Positions 1 to 11,969 of a stretch of 64,000 bases of DNA are shown here, piece after piece. This DNA comes from Mytilisepta virgata (Eukaryota > Mollusca > Bivalvia > Mytilida > Mytilidae). Position 1 is the first letter of the stretch. Every line of letters starts with the position of its first letter. A model generated the notes under the pieces. It had not been told where the DNA came from and did not search any database. It saw only the letters and a program-made list of their open reading frames with translations. The stretch spans positions 47,992,230 through 48,056,229 of the forward strand of contig CM051516.1 in assembly GCA_028015205.1 (NCBI GenBank), in the 5' to 3' direction. Position numbers and translations under genes: made by a program.

Positions 1-99
1 TGCCGGACACAATTTTAGAAGGAGATCACACAAGAACCATTCCACCAAAATTTGGAGTAAAGGAAGAGTTTCGGTGTCTGTGAAGAATAAACAAATTGG

Positions 100-430
100 A
101 AAGATGGATGGATGGATGGATGGATGGATGGATGGATGGACTACTAATTGTGTAACGTCCAATGCCAACCGTTAAGTGTATATCAGGACAAGAGCATGCT
201 GCTATTATATGAATATGAACCCTGCATTGAACTAAATCGACACGCTGAGCCGAATTTTTAACGTGCAAGCTCACGAGGTAACAGTTCGCAGGAAAACGTT
301 TCACCCCACCCGGACACATTATACTGACTACGAGCCGACCAGTCGTTTGCTCTTACTCCTAGATGCCGCATGCTTGTCGGAGAAGCAGTAAACACCAATT
401 CTAATCTTTTTGATTTTACCCGCGACCTTA
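100..430 (-). repeat. tRNA-derived SINE, family 1, with GATG tail
   Basis: Same family as the copy at 33315-33664, aligned over most of its length (matching blocks around 'gctcacgaggtaac' and 'ctcttactcctagatgccgc'). The 33.3 kb copy has a tRNA-like head on the minus strand, so this copy is also minus; its head at 415-430 is truncated and only 'cccgcgacctt' remains. The GATG run at 105-138 lies at the 3' end of the element, as a simple-repeat tail would. Confidence 0.7.
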
Positions 431-850
431 AATTAAATAAAGCACCAGGCTTACATAAAATTACAAACAAAACGATTAAATGTAGCCAGGTTATTAAAAT
501 GTTTAATGTCTGTTTATGCACTTGTATTTATCGCGAATGCTGGGCAGAATGTTGCATAACACCATTACAGATGATATTCAGGACCAAAACAATTACCCAA
601 GAATTACAATTACCAGTTCCATAGGCGAGTTGTTTAACAGAACCTTGATAAAGCTTTAATCATATACATGTACAGTATTATAGATTGGCGTTAAATTGGT
701 TTTACCCAACCCTCCTACCATATATTTGTATAAAAACACCCTTATCGATAATTATTGTAACATATGGAATCGAATATTTTATGCCTGCTTTGTTGATTTT
801 CAGAAAGCCTATTACACTGTCATTGAAAACTTTAGGGGATTTTCAAAAAT
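430..850 (+). pseudogene. decayed non-LTR (LINE) reverse transcriptase fragment
   Basis: Translation across several frames recovers reverse-transcriptase landmarks in the right order. 'KLNKAPG' near 436 matches the N-terminal RT motif with KAPG. 'TITSSIGELFN' near 610 matches the conserved 'SxxGKLFN' segment. 'ACFVDFQKAYYTV' near 785-830 matches the 'FVDFxKAFDxV' motif that carries the first catalytic aspartate. Stops and frameshifts separate the blocks, so the copy is dead. It lies directly between the SINE and the satellite array. Confidence 0.6.
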
Positions 851-1968
851 TTCCCTACGCCTCTAGGGGTGACAAACGGTAGTTTGTACGAAAGGTCTAG
901 ACCATACCTACCTCTGATACAATGGCCAGTAATTAGACTCGATTGCTAACGAATGGCCCAAGTTTCCAAATAGGTCCATATCACTGTTTTCCTTGTATCT
1001 GGCTTAGAAGTACCATTTCGCAACAAATCAAGAATTCTCCCTACTCCTCTAGGGGTGACAAACGGTAGTTTGTTCGAAGGGTCCATCTAGGCCATACCTA
1101 CCTCTGATACAATGGCCGTAAATTAGACTCGATTGCTAAGGGCTGGCCCAAGGTTCCAAATAGGACCATATCACTGTTTTCCTTGTATCTGGCTAAGAGG
1201 TACCATTTCGCAACAAGTCCAGAATTTTCCCTACGCCTCTAGGGGTGACAAACGGTAGTTTGTACGAAAGGTCAAGGCCATACCTACCTCTGATTCAATG
1301 GTCGTTAGTTAGACTCGATTGCTAAGGGCTGGGCAAAGTTTCCAAATAGGTCCATATCATTGTTTTCCTTGTATCTGGCTGAGAGGTACCATTTCGCAAC
1401 ATGTCCAGAATTTTCCCTAGGACTCTAGGAGTGACAAATGGTAGTTTGTACGAAAGGTCTAGGCCATACCTACCTCTAATTCAATGGTCGTTAGTTAGAC
1501 TCGATTGCTAAGGGCTGGGCAAAGTTTCCAAATAGGTCCATATCATTGTTTTCCTTGTATCTGGCTGAGAGGTACCATTTCGCAACATGTCCAGAATTTT
1601 CCCTAGGACTCTAGGAGTGACAAACGGTAGTTTGTACGAAAGGTCTAGGCCATACCTACCTCTAATTCAATGGTCGTTAGTTAGACTCGATTGCTAAGGG
1701 CTGGGCAAAGTTTCCAAATAGGTCCATATTGTTTTCCTTGTATCTGGCTGAGAGGTACCATTTCGCAACATGTCCAGATTTTTCCCTAGGACTCTAGGAG
1801 TGACAAACGGTAGTTTTTACGAAAGGTCTAGGTCATACCTACCCCTTATTCAATGGTCGTTAGTTAGACTCGATTGCTAAGGGCTGGGCCAAGTTTCCAA
1901 ATAGGTCCATATCATTGTTTTCCTTGTATCTGGCTGAGAGGTACCATTTTGCAACATCTAGATTTCGG
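845..1968. repeat. tandem satellite, about 6 units of 183-190 bp
   Basis: The block 'ctctagg(g/a)gtgacaaa' recurs at 861, 1047, 1237, 1423, 1609 and 1792, giving periods of 186, 190, 186, 186 and 183 bp; a partial seventh unit ends near 1968. The last units share 'ccctaggactctagg', whereas the first ones have 'ccctac(g/t)cctctagg', which indicates local amplification at the right-hand end. I see no coding content. Confidence 0.9.
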
Positions 1969-2339
1969 TTACAAGAGCTATTTTCCTTGTTAAGGTAAGC
2001 ATTGTGAATATTTATTGTATTCCGTAAAAGTTTTATTAAATATATTCACAAATTAGCTGCGTTTGTTGCTGTTTCTTTGCATCGCTTCATTCTGTCTTGA
2101 CATATTTTATACGTATAGCAACCGTAAAAATTTCGGATAGTAACACCGGACGCGTTTTGTTTTTGCGAAAAGTGACCGTCTATGTACTACACCGGGATTT
2201 ACAGTTGTGGTTGTAGAGAAGAAGGTAAAAATGTGAAATGTGGACGAACGGACGACGGACAGACAACGGACGCAAAGTGATGGCAAAAGCGCATATGGCA
2301 TTTTAGGTCACGTGAGCTAATAATGAACATCATGAGGAA
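1969..2339. other. no gene recognised
   Basis: AT-rich spacer between the satellite and the LINE 3' end. A 64-codon minus-strand ORF (2107-2301) has no recognisable motif. Confidence 0.5.
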
Positions 2340-2894
2340 TGTTATATGGTCTTTGACGCTGAATTCCTGATTTTTTATTTAAACTTTCTACCATCTAATC
2401 TAAGAATGTATTTATGTAAATTCCGTTGCCTTGGTAATAAATTGCCCATTGAAACTGGCAGATTTTTTAATATTGATAGAACTGAAAGACATTGTAATCT
2501 CTGTAATGCAAATGAACTTGGTGATGCGTTTCATTACTTATTCAAATGTACCTTTTTCAACAATATAAGAGCTAAATTTTTACCTTTAAATAAATGTAAT
2601 AATCCAAATGTTTTAAAAAATATTTTTTGTATTGGAATTGTGTAGTTTATGTCTTCTTTCTTACTTTTATTCATCTTAGGTTAACACTATTTCAGTTTTA
2701 CTTCCAGAGCCTGTTTTTTTACTTCTGAGTATAATCAAACGTCCCGATACAATCTTTATGGTAATTTTTTAAGTAAAATTGGTGGAGATTTTAACATTAT
2801 CTGAGCAAACCTGTTCCCAGATCGTTACCAAGGGAAATATTTAAGCAAATAATGTTACCCATGCATGTTAAAATCTAAAAAAAAAAAAAAAAAA
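2340..2894 (+). mobile_element. 5'-truncated LINE 3' end with poly(A) tail
   Basis: The open frame to the stop at 2643-2645 has the C-terminal signature of non-LTR retrotransposon polyproteins: 'LCKFRCLGNKLPIETGRF', then a CCHC-like knuckle in 'CNLCNANELGDAFHYLFKC'. About 230 bp of apparent 3' UTR follows and ends in an A-run at 2877-2894, as expected of a target-primed insertion. The RT and endonuclease domains are absent, so this is a 5' truncation. Confidence 0.7.
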
Positions 2895-3385
2895 CAATAT
2901 CAGAATGGCAAATTCCTCTGCACCTATATTAATTCGATTGTCGTTTTCTGTTATCATTTTTTACGTTTAACGTTTATTTTTTTATTTTATTTATTTTTTT
3001 TATTTTTGCAATATTTTACAAAACTGAATATAAACGCTAAAAGTAAAAAATGATAAACGCAAACGATAGTCATGAAATATCTGCAATATAGGGGCAGAAT
3101 AATTAGGTCTACACAAGTTTATGATTCCCATATTATCCCGTTGAGACAGCTCGCCTGGTGTTATTAAGAGAAAGACATTGGAATTATGACTGACTTCAAG
3201 CGCATACTTTCAGTATATTGAGAATTTTAATATACATTCATGCACTACCCCATATCTGAGAATACAACCAAACATACATGAGAATGGGGTCAAGGTCCAC
3301 ATTGTGACGTTATGAATGTCTTCCCTAACGACGTTCATTAGTGCCGCCGCGCTAGTTGTGTTCAGATCAGTTGAACAGTACCGAG

Positions 3386-3387
<2 letters not shown>

Positions 3388-3431
<44 letters not shown>
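3388..3431. repeat. poly(A) run
   Basis: About 44 consecutive A residues just upstream of the putative first coding exon at 3445. It could be the tail of a retroelement whose body is no longer recognisable. Confidence 0.8.
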
Positions 3432-3432
<1 letters not shown>

Positions 3433-3444
3433 AGCTTTAACAAG

Positions 3445-3497
3445 ATGGAGGATATTCAACTTACAAAAATGAGTTTTGTTTTGAGGCAATGTATCAA
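3445..3497 (+). CDS. putative first coding exon of the unidentified gene
   Basis: The ATG at 3445 opens 17 codons plus two bases, ending at the strong donor AA|GTAAGT. The following exon begins after 'tactttttag' at 3721 with one base completing a Lys codon, so the two join in frame. No identity was found. Confidence 0.45.
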
Positions 3498-6400
3498 GTA
3501 AGTCTATTTTGCTGTAAAACAAATATATTTCAACGTAACCAAATATTTCAGCATTCTCTTTGCGTTTATCTACCTGGAATATAGAAACAGAATTAAAAAA
3601 TATGCAATTTTAGCAATGTTCGACTCAAAATAATTTCTTACGTGGTGTTTCAGTGGAAGAAAGCTTTAATTTTACAGATTTTACATAAAGATTCATTAAT
3701 AAAACAAATATACTTTTTAGGCCCCAGTTTAACTTGCCATCAATGTCCCAAAAATTGTTATCAGAAACGTCAAGCACAAATGGTAATATGTTCCTAGTTA
3801 TTAATCCCTAAGTTTCGCATTTTCGTACTCCATTACTCTAAAATCTTTCCTCTTTTTCTCGCTATTCCTTATCTGTGGGTAATATATTCTCCATATGATT
3901 ACCATGCTGTCAAATTTTAAAAACCAATAAAATTCTGTCAAAGTCACACCTAAGCAATACTCTGTAACAGATGGAAGTAACAGGGTGAACTTCAATTTAA
4001 GGCCAAACTAATGGACCGTGTTCAATGAAATTTTGTTCATAAACAAATTACTGTCAATATGGTTTTTACTGTACCTCTGTTTTGCTATAATGGTTACGTT
4101 ATAAAACCCATTGCAATATTTGATGAGATTAGGCTCGCTGTGAATATTGCCATTACTATGATTTCTTTTACCTATTTCTAAAGTGCATAACATTTTCGTC
4201 AGTTTTCTTGGCTTTAATTGGATCTAGTCTATAAATGCGGGGGTAATATATATGATCATACATACTGAGAAGCAGGGTTTTGTCGCAATTGATACTTTAT
4301 GTCATGTATTTACATAAAATCCGTCAACGAGGAAGGATAACACGCAAGAAAACAGAAGAAAAAAAAAGACATATAGGCGAATGATACAAGACAGGAAAAC
4401 ATCTGGAACAAGCCACATAGGACGAAAACAAACATTTGACTGCAAAAGCATATTAATAAGCATCCTACAAGAACACCAATATTTTTGTGTGTTTTTGCAA
4501 TAAATCTTTCAAAATTATAAATCAAGTCCCACTCAAAGCAAATATGAATTAGTTCGGCATTGTCGATTAACAAGCATTCGGGAGTTTTAACTTTGTAAAT
4601 AGAAATTGTGATTTTTCTTAAAACCATGCTGGGAGCCTTTTTGATGTTACTTTATGTTCTATGTAGAATTGACAGATATAGGTGGTATTGTCGCATCCTA
4701 AAAGAACATGCTATTCAGGGAATCACACTTTACGGATTACCTGCCCCTGTTTTAGGGATTACCTGCCCCTGTCTTTGTGGCACAGAGAATGGCATATGCG
4801 CAAGAAAGTGACAGTTTTGGTAAGATTCTTTTTATTTTCTTTATTACTCTCAATGTCTGGATATCAGAACATTACGTTATTCATTAATTGTAAATAAATA
4901 CAAAAATCTTTTTTTTTTTACAACTCACTGTTAATTAGTGAATTTTGAATCTATAATACTAAATTTACGAATTAGCCGAATAGGCGGCAAAATGCGTGGT
5001 TTAAAATAAACGATGTATGGTTCAGATTATAAAGGTTATTATCGGATTTGACAATCTGCATTTATAAATTTAATCTGCAGTTTTATTTATGTGCAAATGG
5101 AATTTTTATGCACTTTTCCGATATGAATTCTCCCAACATATCCTTTAGAAGGTTCTCGAATGCACCATTTTAACACATTGATTTCAATAAATAAGTATGC
5201 ACATATTTTAAATGTCTTTCTGTTTGAAATTACGGAAAAAGAATAAAACAAATTAAAAACATTCTCCTTCGAGTGGGATGTTTCCGCTTCATGGATTGTT
5301 TTTCTACAATAACCAATTTCTCCTAACTGTAAAGGTTATGAACTTTGAAGATTATGAAGAAGTAAGGTAAAGTTCAGAGGAATTCCTAACTGTTTTTTGA
5401 ATTGCTTGGATGTTTACCTTGCACAAAGTGATAAAACCAACCATTAACTATTTTCACATTATTTGTCATTTGACCTGTCTAAATATATCTCTATCATACA
5501 ATTCTCTGTAAGCCTTAGATAAAAATATTTTTAACAAATGGTCATCTTTATCATTAACGGCGAAATTTATCTCGGACATCTTTGATAAATATAAACGTGG
5601 ACAGCACACCCAGCCACACACTAAAAATGCTTTTATCGTCTGATTATTGGATATATAATTGTGAATTAAGCCTGCCCATGATGGCAATGGAACAATTGGA
5701 ACAATTATTTTCCAAAAATTTGCTCTACCAAACTCACGGCATCTTTTGAAAAATTCATCCGCCACTAAGGAAATGTTTACTTTCATATTTATTCTGAAGG
5801 AAAAAGGTAATGCACTATGAAATGTGTATTAAATGAACTTTTCATCAAGTTCCAGTTCAGAATTAATTTTAACAATAAAAATATTGACAATTTATGTGGT
5901 TGTGTTTTGGTCATAGATTTTGACTTTGATGAAACCTAAAGGTCAATTTTGGTAATTCTATGTGGCATACAGTCTACTTCATCAGTGGATACATCTTCGG
6001 TAGTAACGAACAGCCGCATATGACAATTGGGTCGCGTTGACCTACATTTCACGCTTCATTGACTTTGGTTAAAGTTTGCATTAACATCCATTTCTGGAAT
6101 ACTACATCATATATAGACATGAAACTATCAGTTGATACCACCTACTTGACAAGAAAGTTTATGGGAAGCCAATCACAACATCCATATTGAGTTCCTGTTC
6201 CATGAATAACATGGCCGCAACAACGTTTTATAGTCAATATGGCCACCTTAAAAAAAAATGGTTATTTTCCCGCGCCCGCGCGGGTTCAATGTCTAGTAAA
6301 AATAATATTTTCCAACACTATCCACTGGCAGTTAGTGGTTTTATCTAACAGCCAGCCGTCACGACATGGAACTAATCACTGGCACATGGGCCCGACTTCT

Positions 6401-9400
6401 GGTTATTTATTTCTTTTTTATTTTATTTTTTTGTGGTCTTATTTCATAAGTACTTTTAATAAACATTTACTATAACAACGAATATTCTGCGTTTATTATC
6501 AATGTGCTATACACTATCCACGTCCTTATACTAAAAAATCATAAAGGGATATAAACCGCCATTTTGGATTTCCCACCCCTGCCACGATTACTTCCATGTG
6601 ATAATTTATTTAATATCCGCCCTGAATCTCCCCCAAAATGAATGATCCAATCAAACTCGATAATTTGACGAGCGAAGTCAAAAGTTGTCATATTTCGCAT
6701 AGAAAGCAACGTTCCTCGTTACTTCCCTATTGCCTGTCAAAGGGAAGCAACTCCGATTCTCATTGACTTAATAAACATTGTAAAGTTGCTTTCGACCCGA
6801 AATCCGCGAACTTTTGACTTTGCTTGTCGAGTTAAAAGAGTTTGGTGCTTAATAGCAATAATGATTGGGAGACCCTCTACAAAGATTCCTTATTTGGTTT
6901 TGACAGGATGGCATACATGGTGGATATAGTGGCGCATAAGTTTGCCTTACAGCCGAAGGGAAATTATAGTTTCTCTGACAAACTAAGCCAATATATTAAC
7001 CAATCTTTCCAGGAATATACATGTAGTGCTTTATAAAAAATTCTCAGTTCGTTATGATCGGCTAAGCCTTTATTAAATATATAGTAGGTTATCTGCATCA
7101 TTGTCTAGGTAAGTGATTCAGGCTCACTTGAGCTGCTTCTAATTACATTTCGTGGAATTTATTTCCCAGCGAAAAACTGTTCGCACAAAATTCTCAAAAT
7201 TCATGACAGAGGACATTATTTCTAACAATTATTGTCCTGGGCAGTACTTTATTATATTGAATTTCACAGGGAAATATAGTCCATACTTAATGTATAAACA
7301 TTTCATGGCGAAAGAGAATATTTGGTTATTTTATGTATATTTCCATTACAGGGATGGCAGAAATGAAGGAGTTCTTACAGCCCATGTGCAACATAGCTTA
7401 TTTACTAAATCAGCAAATTTAAACAACCATTTCCGAATAGATTCTTTTAAAAAAATGCGAAAAATGGACAGGCTTTAAATTGAAATCAAATATTTTTGAA
7501 AATGAAATATGTATGTATATTTGGGATAGCTAAGGACAAACTTTCTTTGGGTGTTCCTTAAGCAGTTAAGTGACGTATTTTCGAAATTGAGTCCAGTGAG
7601 CAGGATTTTGGACCAAAATGGCGACAGTAGTAATTATGGATAATTACATATATGTTATATCTATAACAGTTTTGATGGTCCCTTTCGAAATTGTTGCGGA
7701 CTTTTCTTACCTTTATACCTAAGTAATATTTGTTATCCAGCTGCTGTTCGCAGAAATTCGCCTGGTCTTTTATTCTAATACACTTTTCAATTTTTGTTAT
7801 TGCTCCGGTCCTCTTTTGCCTATATCTCCATTTATGCTTGTTTTTTTATGGTTTTCTGGATTCCCTACAACTCATAAAGACCCAATAGCCTATACTTTTC
7901 AATCGACATTTCGTTCTACCAAAGCTTGATACAAAATAATCGAATATGAAGGGAACCTAAGACTCAATTTTGATGGAATAGTCATTTTAAAGGCGATCCA
8001 AATTAATGGTTCTTCTCCTTTTTCGAAACCGTGTCTCACTGTCAATGTCAACCCTTTGGAATAACATACCACATATGCTAAAATTTCTAATCATGCTCTA
8101 TAGGGTGGTTTATTTTCAGATAAGTTTGCTATTCAGCTGCAGTCAAAGATTGCCACCTTTATATATTCTTATAATTATTATTTCCAACGGTCAAAAAAGC
8201 CCGAAAAATCAATATTGGCAGATAGATGCCGAAAAAAATCAATATTGGTAGATTGATGCCGAAAAAAAATATTGGCAGATTGATGCCGAAAAAAGTCGAA
8301 CATTGGCAGATTGGTAACAGTTTAGGGATACAGGCTCCTTGGAGACTGGTCGCATACATTTATGGCTCATACTAACGAATTAGAAAAAGTATATGTGGCA
8401 ACCCTTTCTTTTACTTTCAGATTTAATAGAGCAACATCCAAAGATATCATAATGCAAGAAATTATTAAAAAAAGAATCATGGGAGCGCATATGGAGTCAA
8501 TCAAGAAATTGAGATACCTTCAAAAGGTTAATATTATCTTCAAAAATATTCCCAAAATTGTGGTTCAGTAAGTTTGTAACAGTTTAATATTTACATTGCA
8601 ACAACATATTAATCCAAACTTAGACCGCCATTAAGGGGTAAAAAGGAGATTAAAGAAAACAGGGAGGTTCGACGGCTGGTGAAAATAGGCAGGCTCAAAA
8701 TTTTGGGGAAAATGTGAGCGTAAAGCACAACCTGAAGTCAGTTGGAAAGATAAAAGTTGGGTCTGCCTGGGCTTTAAAATAATCCACGCTTACGGGCTTC
8801 GAGCGAAATAACACCAAGTACATGTAACCATGTTGTGAAGTGTTGATTTTAATTCTTTCTTATAATTCTGTTGACGTCCAATTAGAATACAAAATACACT
8901 TATATTTGTAAAATTTAAGTAAGTGTAGCTATGGTGATGAATTTTTATATGTAAAATCATTAACTTTCATGTTTCTATAAATTCTAATAAAAACATTGTA
9001 CTTCCAACATATTTTAGTCTTGCTGTATCTAAATATGAAGTATATCTACTTGTTTAGCACCATCTTCAGTTTGATCTCTGTTATTATTTTAATACATAAA
9101 TCAATTAAATGGTGAGTTTTAGGAGGAAGATTTTAATAATTGATCTTAGCCTACAATAATATGCCTTTTATCGCCACAGGAGATTAAAGTCACACATACC
9201 ACAAGCAAATATGTAAAAATGGCAGAAATGTATGATGAAGCAGTAACCGAGGAAAAGAAGTTGCGGAAGGAGATTTTTGAGGTAATTTGTAAAGCTTGAA
9301 TAATTTCTAGGACTTCTTTAAAAGGTTAAATTTTAAACGTTAAAATTAGACAAAATTATTAAATGTGCAATTTCAAATTACCTGTAATAACTCTAAAAAG

Positions 9401-11969
9401 TGACAGTAAGGCAAAGAGTTAATGCTTAAAGTGAAGACTTACACTTGTATTTTACAGATAGTAGATACAATAAAAGACAAAATTAAAGAAGCTATCAGAA
9501 GAGGATTGGCAGAGGGGTACACCAATCTGGTTGAGGCTGTTTGTATGCTTAAAGAACAGAGTGGGTTTGTATTTTCACCATATTTCTATTGATTAATGAT
9601 GAGGATAATGATAACGGTTCATTTACCGCTCTTCAACATTTGATATTTTTGGACTACAGGTAAAACATTTCTTGTAGTAGACACGTGAATAACGTGCAAC
9701 AGTAATCATTAAAAAAAAACCAAAAACTATGATTAGAGTTAGAGTGAATTTAGTGGTTTTTTTTTACTTTTCAGGTCGTTTATATAAATTAACAAATTTT
9801 GCAAAAATTTAGTTTATCTAAAAGCAATAACTTTTTGTAGAAATGACAAAGAAATAAAAACAGAAGTTAGACTTTAATGACAAATATCCAAGGATGTATG
9901 TAAATAAGAAATGATAAAGATTACAAGGCAATATACACAGGAATTAAGGAGCAACCATTGAATTTTATTGGGGGGGGGGGAGGATCAAATGTTTATTCCT
10001 GCCTATTATCATGTGTATTAATAGTCAGTCTATTGTTTACAAATTTGTTTCTAAGCAATAAATACCTTAAGGATTAAATCTTTTCTTGTAGATTGCAGAT
10101 TGTAAATGAACAGCTAGAAGACTTCGGGGAAACTATGGAATTCATGGTCGCAAAAATTTATGCAGTGACATCTGATACATACACTACACCTATTCCGGAG
10201 GTACTTTTGTCAAAATTTGTGAATGAATATTTATTTATATCGGGCGAAGCCCGACTAAGTGTAGAATATGGGTCTAAAATCCAGATATCAAGTAGACTGT
10301 AGTTTCAAACCAGAAGTAGCATTTGTAAATCTATCCCAGAAACCCTCAGAAATACAGCGAGACTTCCGGTTAAAATATTTTCGCACTTGCACAAACTTAA
10401 AAAGAAATTATGTTTTGGTGATAGCCAAAACATAATTTCTATACGATATAATTTTCCACCGACTTTTTTTCGAGTTTTTGTGCGCATTGGGAACTTTATT
10501 CGAAAATTTCTTCAATGACCTACAAATATGACACCATAACAACGGCTTCCAATGTGGCCGTGTTTACATGACGAGGGACTTCTTATTATGATATGGGCTT
10601 CGCCCGATTTTAGGCTAAAGCCTACTCCATATTATCGGGCGAAGCCCGACTAAGTGTAGAATATGGGTCTCAAATCCAGATATCAAGTACACTGTAGTTT
10701 CAAACCGGAAGTAGCATTTGTAAATATATCCCAGAAACCCTCAAAAATACAGCACGACTTCCGGTTAAAATATTTTCGCATTTGCACAAACTTTAAAAGA
10801 AATTACCTACAAATATGAAGACCATAACAACGGCTTCCAATATGGCCGTGTTTACATGATATGGGCTTCGCCCGATTTTAGGCTAAAGCCTACTCCATAT
10901 TAGTGCTATCGAGATGTATAATTATATACACATATATTGTCTTCTTGTTCGTTTTGTCATTTAAATTTTAAAATGTATTATGTCTTTATGTTACACATCA
11001 TGTGTCTGAGAGTTATTCATAAAATCTTGAAATCTTGAAACCTTGGTGTCTTACACGGAATATAACTGTACCAAACACATAGAAATATGAGAAAAGGATA
11101 TTCCACATGGTTGTCTTACACCGGCAAACGTTGTCTTCAACAGTGTGTAATCTTGTCTTACATCACTGGCACAAAACGTAACGTCACAGTTATAAGATTT
11201 GCACGGATAATTTAAAAAAGAAATTGCTTATAAAAGAAAACTAATACATGATCTTCATTTAGAATTTAATTTCAAGTTTTATACTTTTAGTATAAAACCA
11301 AATTGCATATGATCCTTCCGATTATGATGTTAGTTTTTCTCTAGAATCCCTCGTTTTGTAGCAAGATTTTTTCCTTCACGGCAGCCATTCTTACTTTCAA
11401 TCTATTTCTTAAAATTGTTATGTCTGTAACGAGAAAAAAATTTATCATTCGTACAGAAAGATGTAAGATAAGGGAATTCCACCCTCCGGATCACATTTTG
11501 TATTGTCAGACAGGAAAGTGTGACCCGTCGAGTGGAATACCCGTATCCTACATCTCTCTTTGAAAGATAGTTATAGTACTCTATAACATTTTAAGCTTTG
11601 GTCTGGGTTTTCGACATCTTTATCCTCGAGTACTGATGATATCATGGGACATACAACGCATCGAAATTTGTATGATGCAATAGAGTTCACTTTTAATGGC
11701 AAGCCAATCAGAATATCTACAATTACTATGTTTATATCAGCCACATATTTTTATATACAGATTTTTTACATTCAAGATATATTTTGATATAGGATTTTAT
11801 AAAAGCCACATGCAACGACAAAGAAATGTCCGCAATAAAGATCACAAAATCTGACTACCAGCTCCAGTCTTTGGATAGAAAAATTAAGAGTGACAAGTCT
11901 TTCCTTGGAAAATTTAAAAGACAGAAAACAGCTCAATATAATTCCACTGGGGATTCTGAAAGTAACTGA
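3445..11969 (+). CDS. unidentified multi-exon gene with helical C-terminal region (partial model)
   Basis: Probable exons: 3445-3497 (ATG start; 'MEDIQLTKMSF'; donor AA|GTAAGT), 3721-3782 (phase 2 to 1), then 8421-8526, 9180-9281, 9458-9564, 10092-10200 and 11793-11969 (TGA). The last five join in frame across phases 2, 0, 0, 2, 0 with canonical AG/GT sites. Their translation is rich in Lys and Glu and probably helical ('KMAEMYDEAVTEEKKLRKEI', 'VDTIKDKIKEAIRRGLAEGY'), ending '...YNSTGDSESN'. I recognise no family. Exons between 3782 and 8421 are unresolved; 4788-4819 is a weak candidate. The 5' and 3' exon sets could belong to different genes. A tandem transposon pair sits 36 bp after the donor of the 10092-10200 exon. 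Confidence 0.5.
3721..3782 (+). CDS. putative second exon of the unidentified gene
   Basis: Acceptor 'tactttttag' before 3721 and donor 'ATG|GTAATA' after 3782. The exon is 62 nt, enters in phase 2 and exits in phase 1, and encodes 'PQFNLPSMSQKLLSETSSTN'. The next exon is not securely placed. Confidence 0.45.
6654..6833. repeat. fold-back (MITE-like) element, about 180 bp
   Basis: The left arm 'aactcgataatttgacgagc' with 'gaagtcaaaagtt' is matched by the inverted right arm 'aacttttgactttgcttgtc' plus 'gagtt'. The arms extend about 50 bp with mismatches ('cgaaatccgcg' / 'catatttcgcat', 'gaaagcaac' / 'gttgctttc'). Confidence 0.65.
8207..8313. repeat. short tandem repeat, about 30 bp x 4
   Basis: Four imperfect copies of 'aatattggcagattgatgcc' followed by 'gaaaaaa'. 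Confidence 0.8.
8421..8526 (+). CDS. internal exon of the unidentified helical gene
   Basis: Acceptor 'cttttactttcag' precedes 8421 and donor 'CAAAAG|GTTAAT' follows 8526. Only one frame is open: one leading base, then 35 codons ('IMQEIIKKRIMGAHMESIKK' in the middle). It exits in phase 0 and joins the exon at 9180. Confidence 0.55.
9180..9281 (+). CDS. internal exon of the unidentified helical gene
   Basis: 102 nt (34 codons), phase 0-0, between 'atcgccacag' and 'TTTGAG|GTAATT'. It encodes a highly charged, probably helical stretch including 'MAEMYDEAVTEEKKLRKEI'. Confidence 0.6.
9458..9564 (+). CDS. internal exon of the unidentified helical gene
   Basis: 107 nt between 'gtattttacag' and 'AGTGG|GTTTGT', entering in phase 0 and leaving in phase 2. 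It encodes 'IVDTIKDKIKEAIRRGLAEG' followed by 'YTNLVEAVCMLKEQS'. The two trailing G residues complete a Gly codon with the first base of the exon at 10092. Confidence 0.6.
10092..10200 (+). CDS. internal exon of the unidentified helical gene
   Basis: 109 nt between 'ttttcttgtag' and 'CCGGAG|GTACTT', entering in phase 2 and leaving in phase 0. It encodes 'LQIVNEQLEDFGETMEFMVA' and continues to 'TTPIPE'. A transposon pair begins 36 bp downstream in the intron. Confidence 0.6.
10237..10902. mobile_element. two tandem copies of a short palindrome-ended element
   Basis: Copy 1 (10237-10632) and copy 2 (10633-10902) both begin 'tatcgggcgaagcccgact' and both end with 'atgggcttcgcccgatttt' followed by 'aggctaaagcctactccat'. 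The GGGCGAAGCCC cores are self-complementary. Copy 2 lacks about 120 internal bases, including a perfect 16-bp hairpin found only in copy 1 (10403-10440). I see no coding content. They look like non-autonomous elements placed head to tail. Confidence 0.7.
11459..11555. repeat. fold-back palindrome, about 97 bp
   Basis: The left arm 'agatgtaagataagggaatt' with 'ccac' is inverted at the right end as 'gtggaatacccgtatcctac' plus 'atct'. The inner parts ('ggatcacatttt' / 'aaagtgtgacc') also pair. Confidence 0.65.
11793..11969 (+). CDS. terminal exon of the unidentified helical gene
   Basis: 59 codons including the TGA stop, after acceptor 'attttgatatag', phase 0. It encodes a Lys-rich tail ('DFIKATCNDKEMSAIKITKS' at its start). 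It joins the exon ending at 10200 in frame. Confidence 0.55.
   Translation, partial: DFIKATCNDKEMSAIKITKSDYQLQSLDRKIKSDKSFLGKFKRQKTAQYNSTGDSESN

Larger units (their letters stand above)
4788..8420. other. intron-like region with no secure gene
   Basis: A weak exon candidate lies at 4788-4819 and a repeated 'ggattacctgcccctgt' at 4734-4772. The open frame at 5466-5786 on the minus strand (106 codons) and plus-strand frames at 6842-7036 and 7362-7478, which follow AG acceptor-like sites, could be exons or chance. A fold-back element lies at 6654-6833. Confidence 0.4.

Noticed and set aside
5466..5786. 106-codon minus-strand ORF as a gene
   Set aside because: The composition is protein-like, but no motif, partner exon or homologue could be recognised; left as unresolved.
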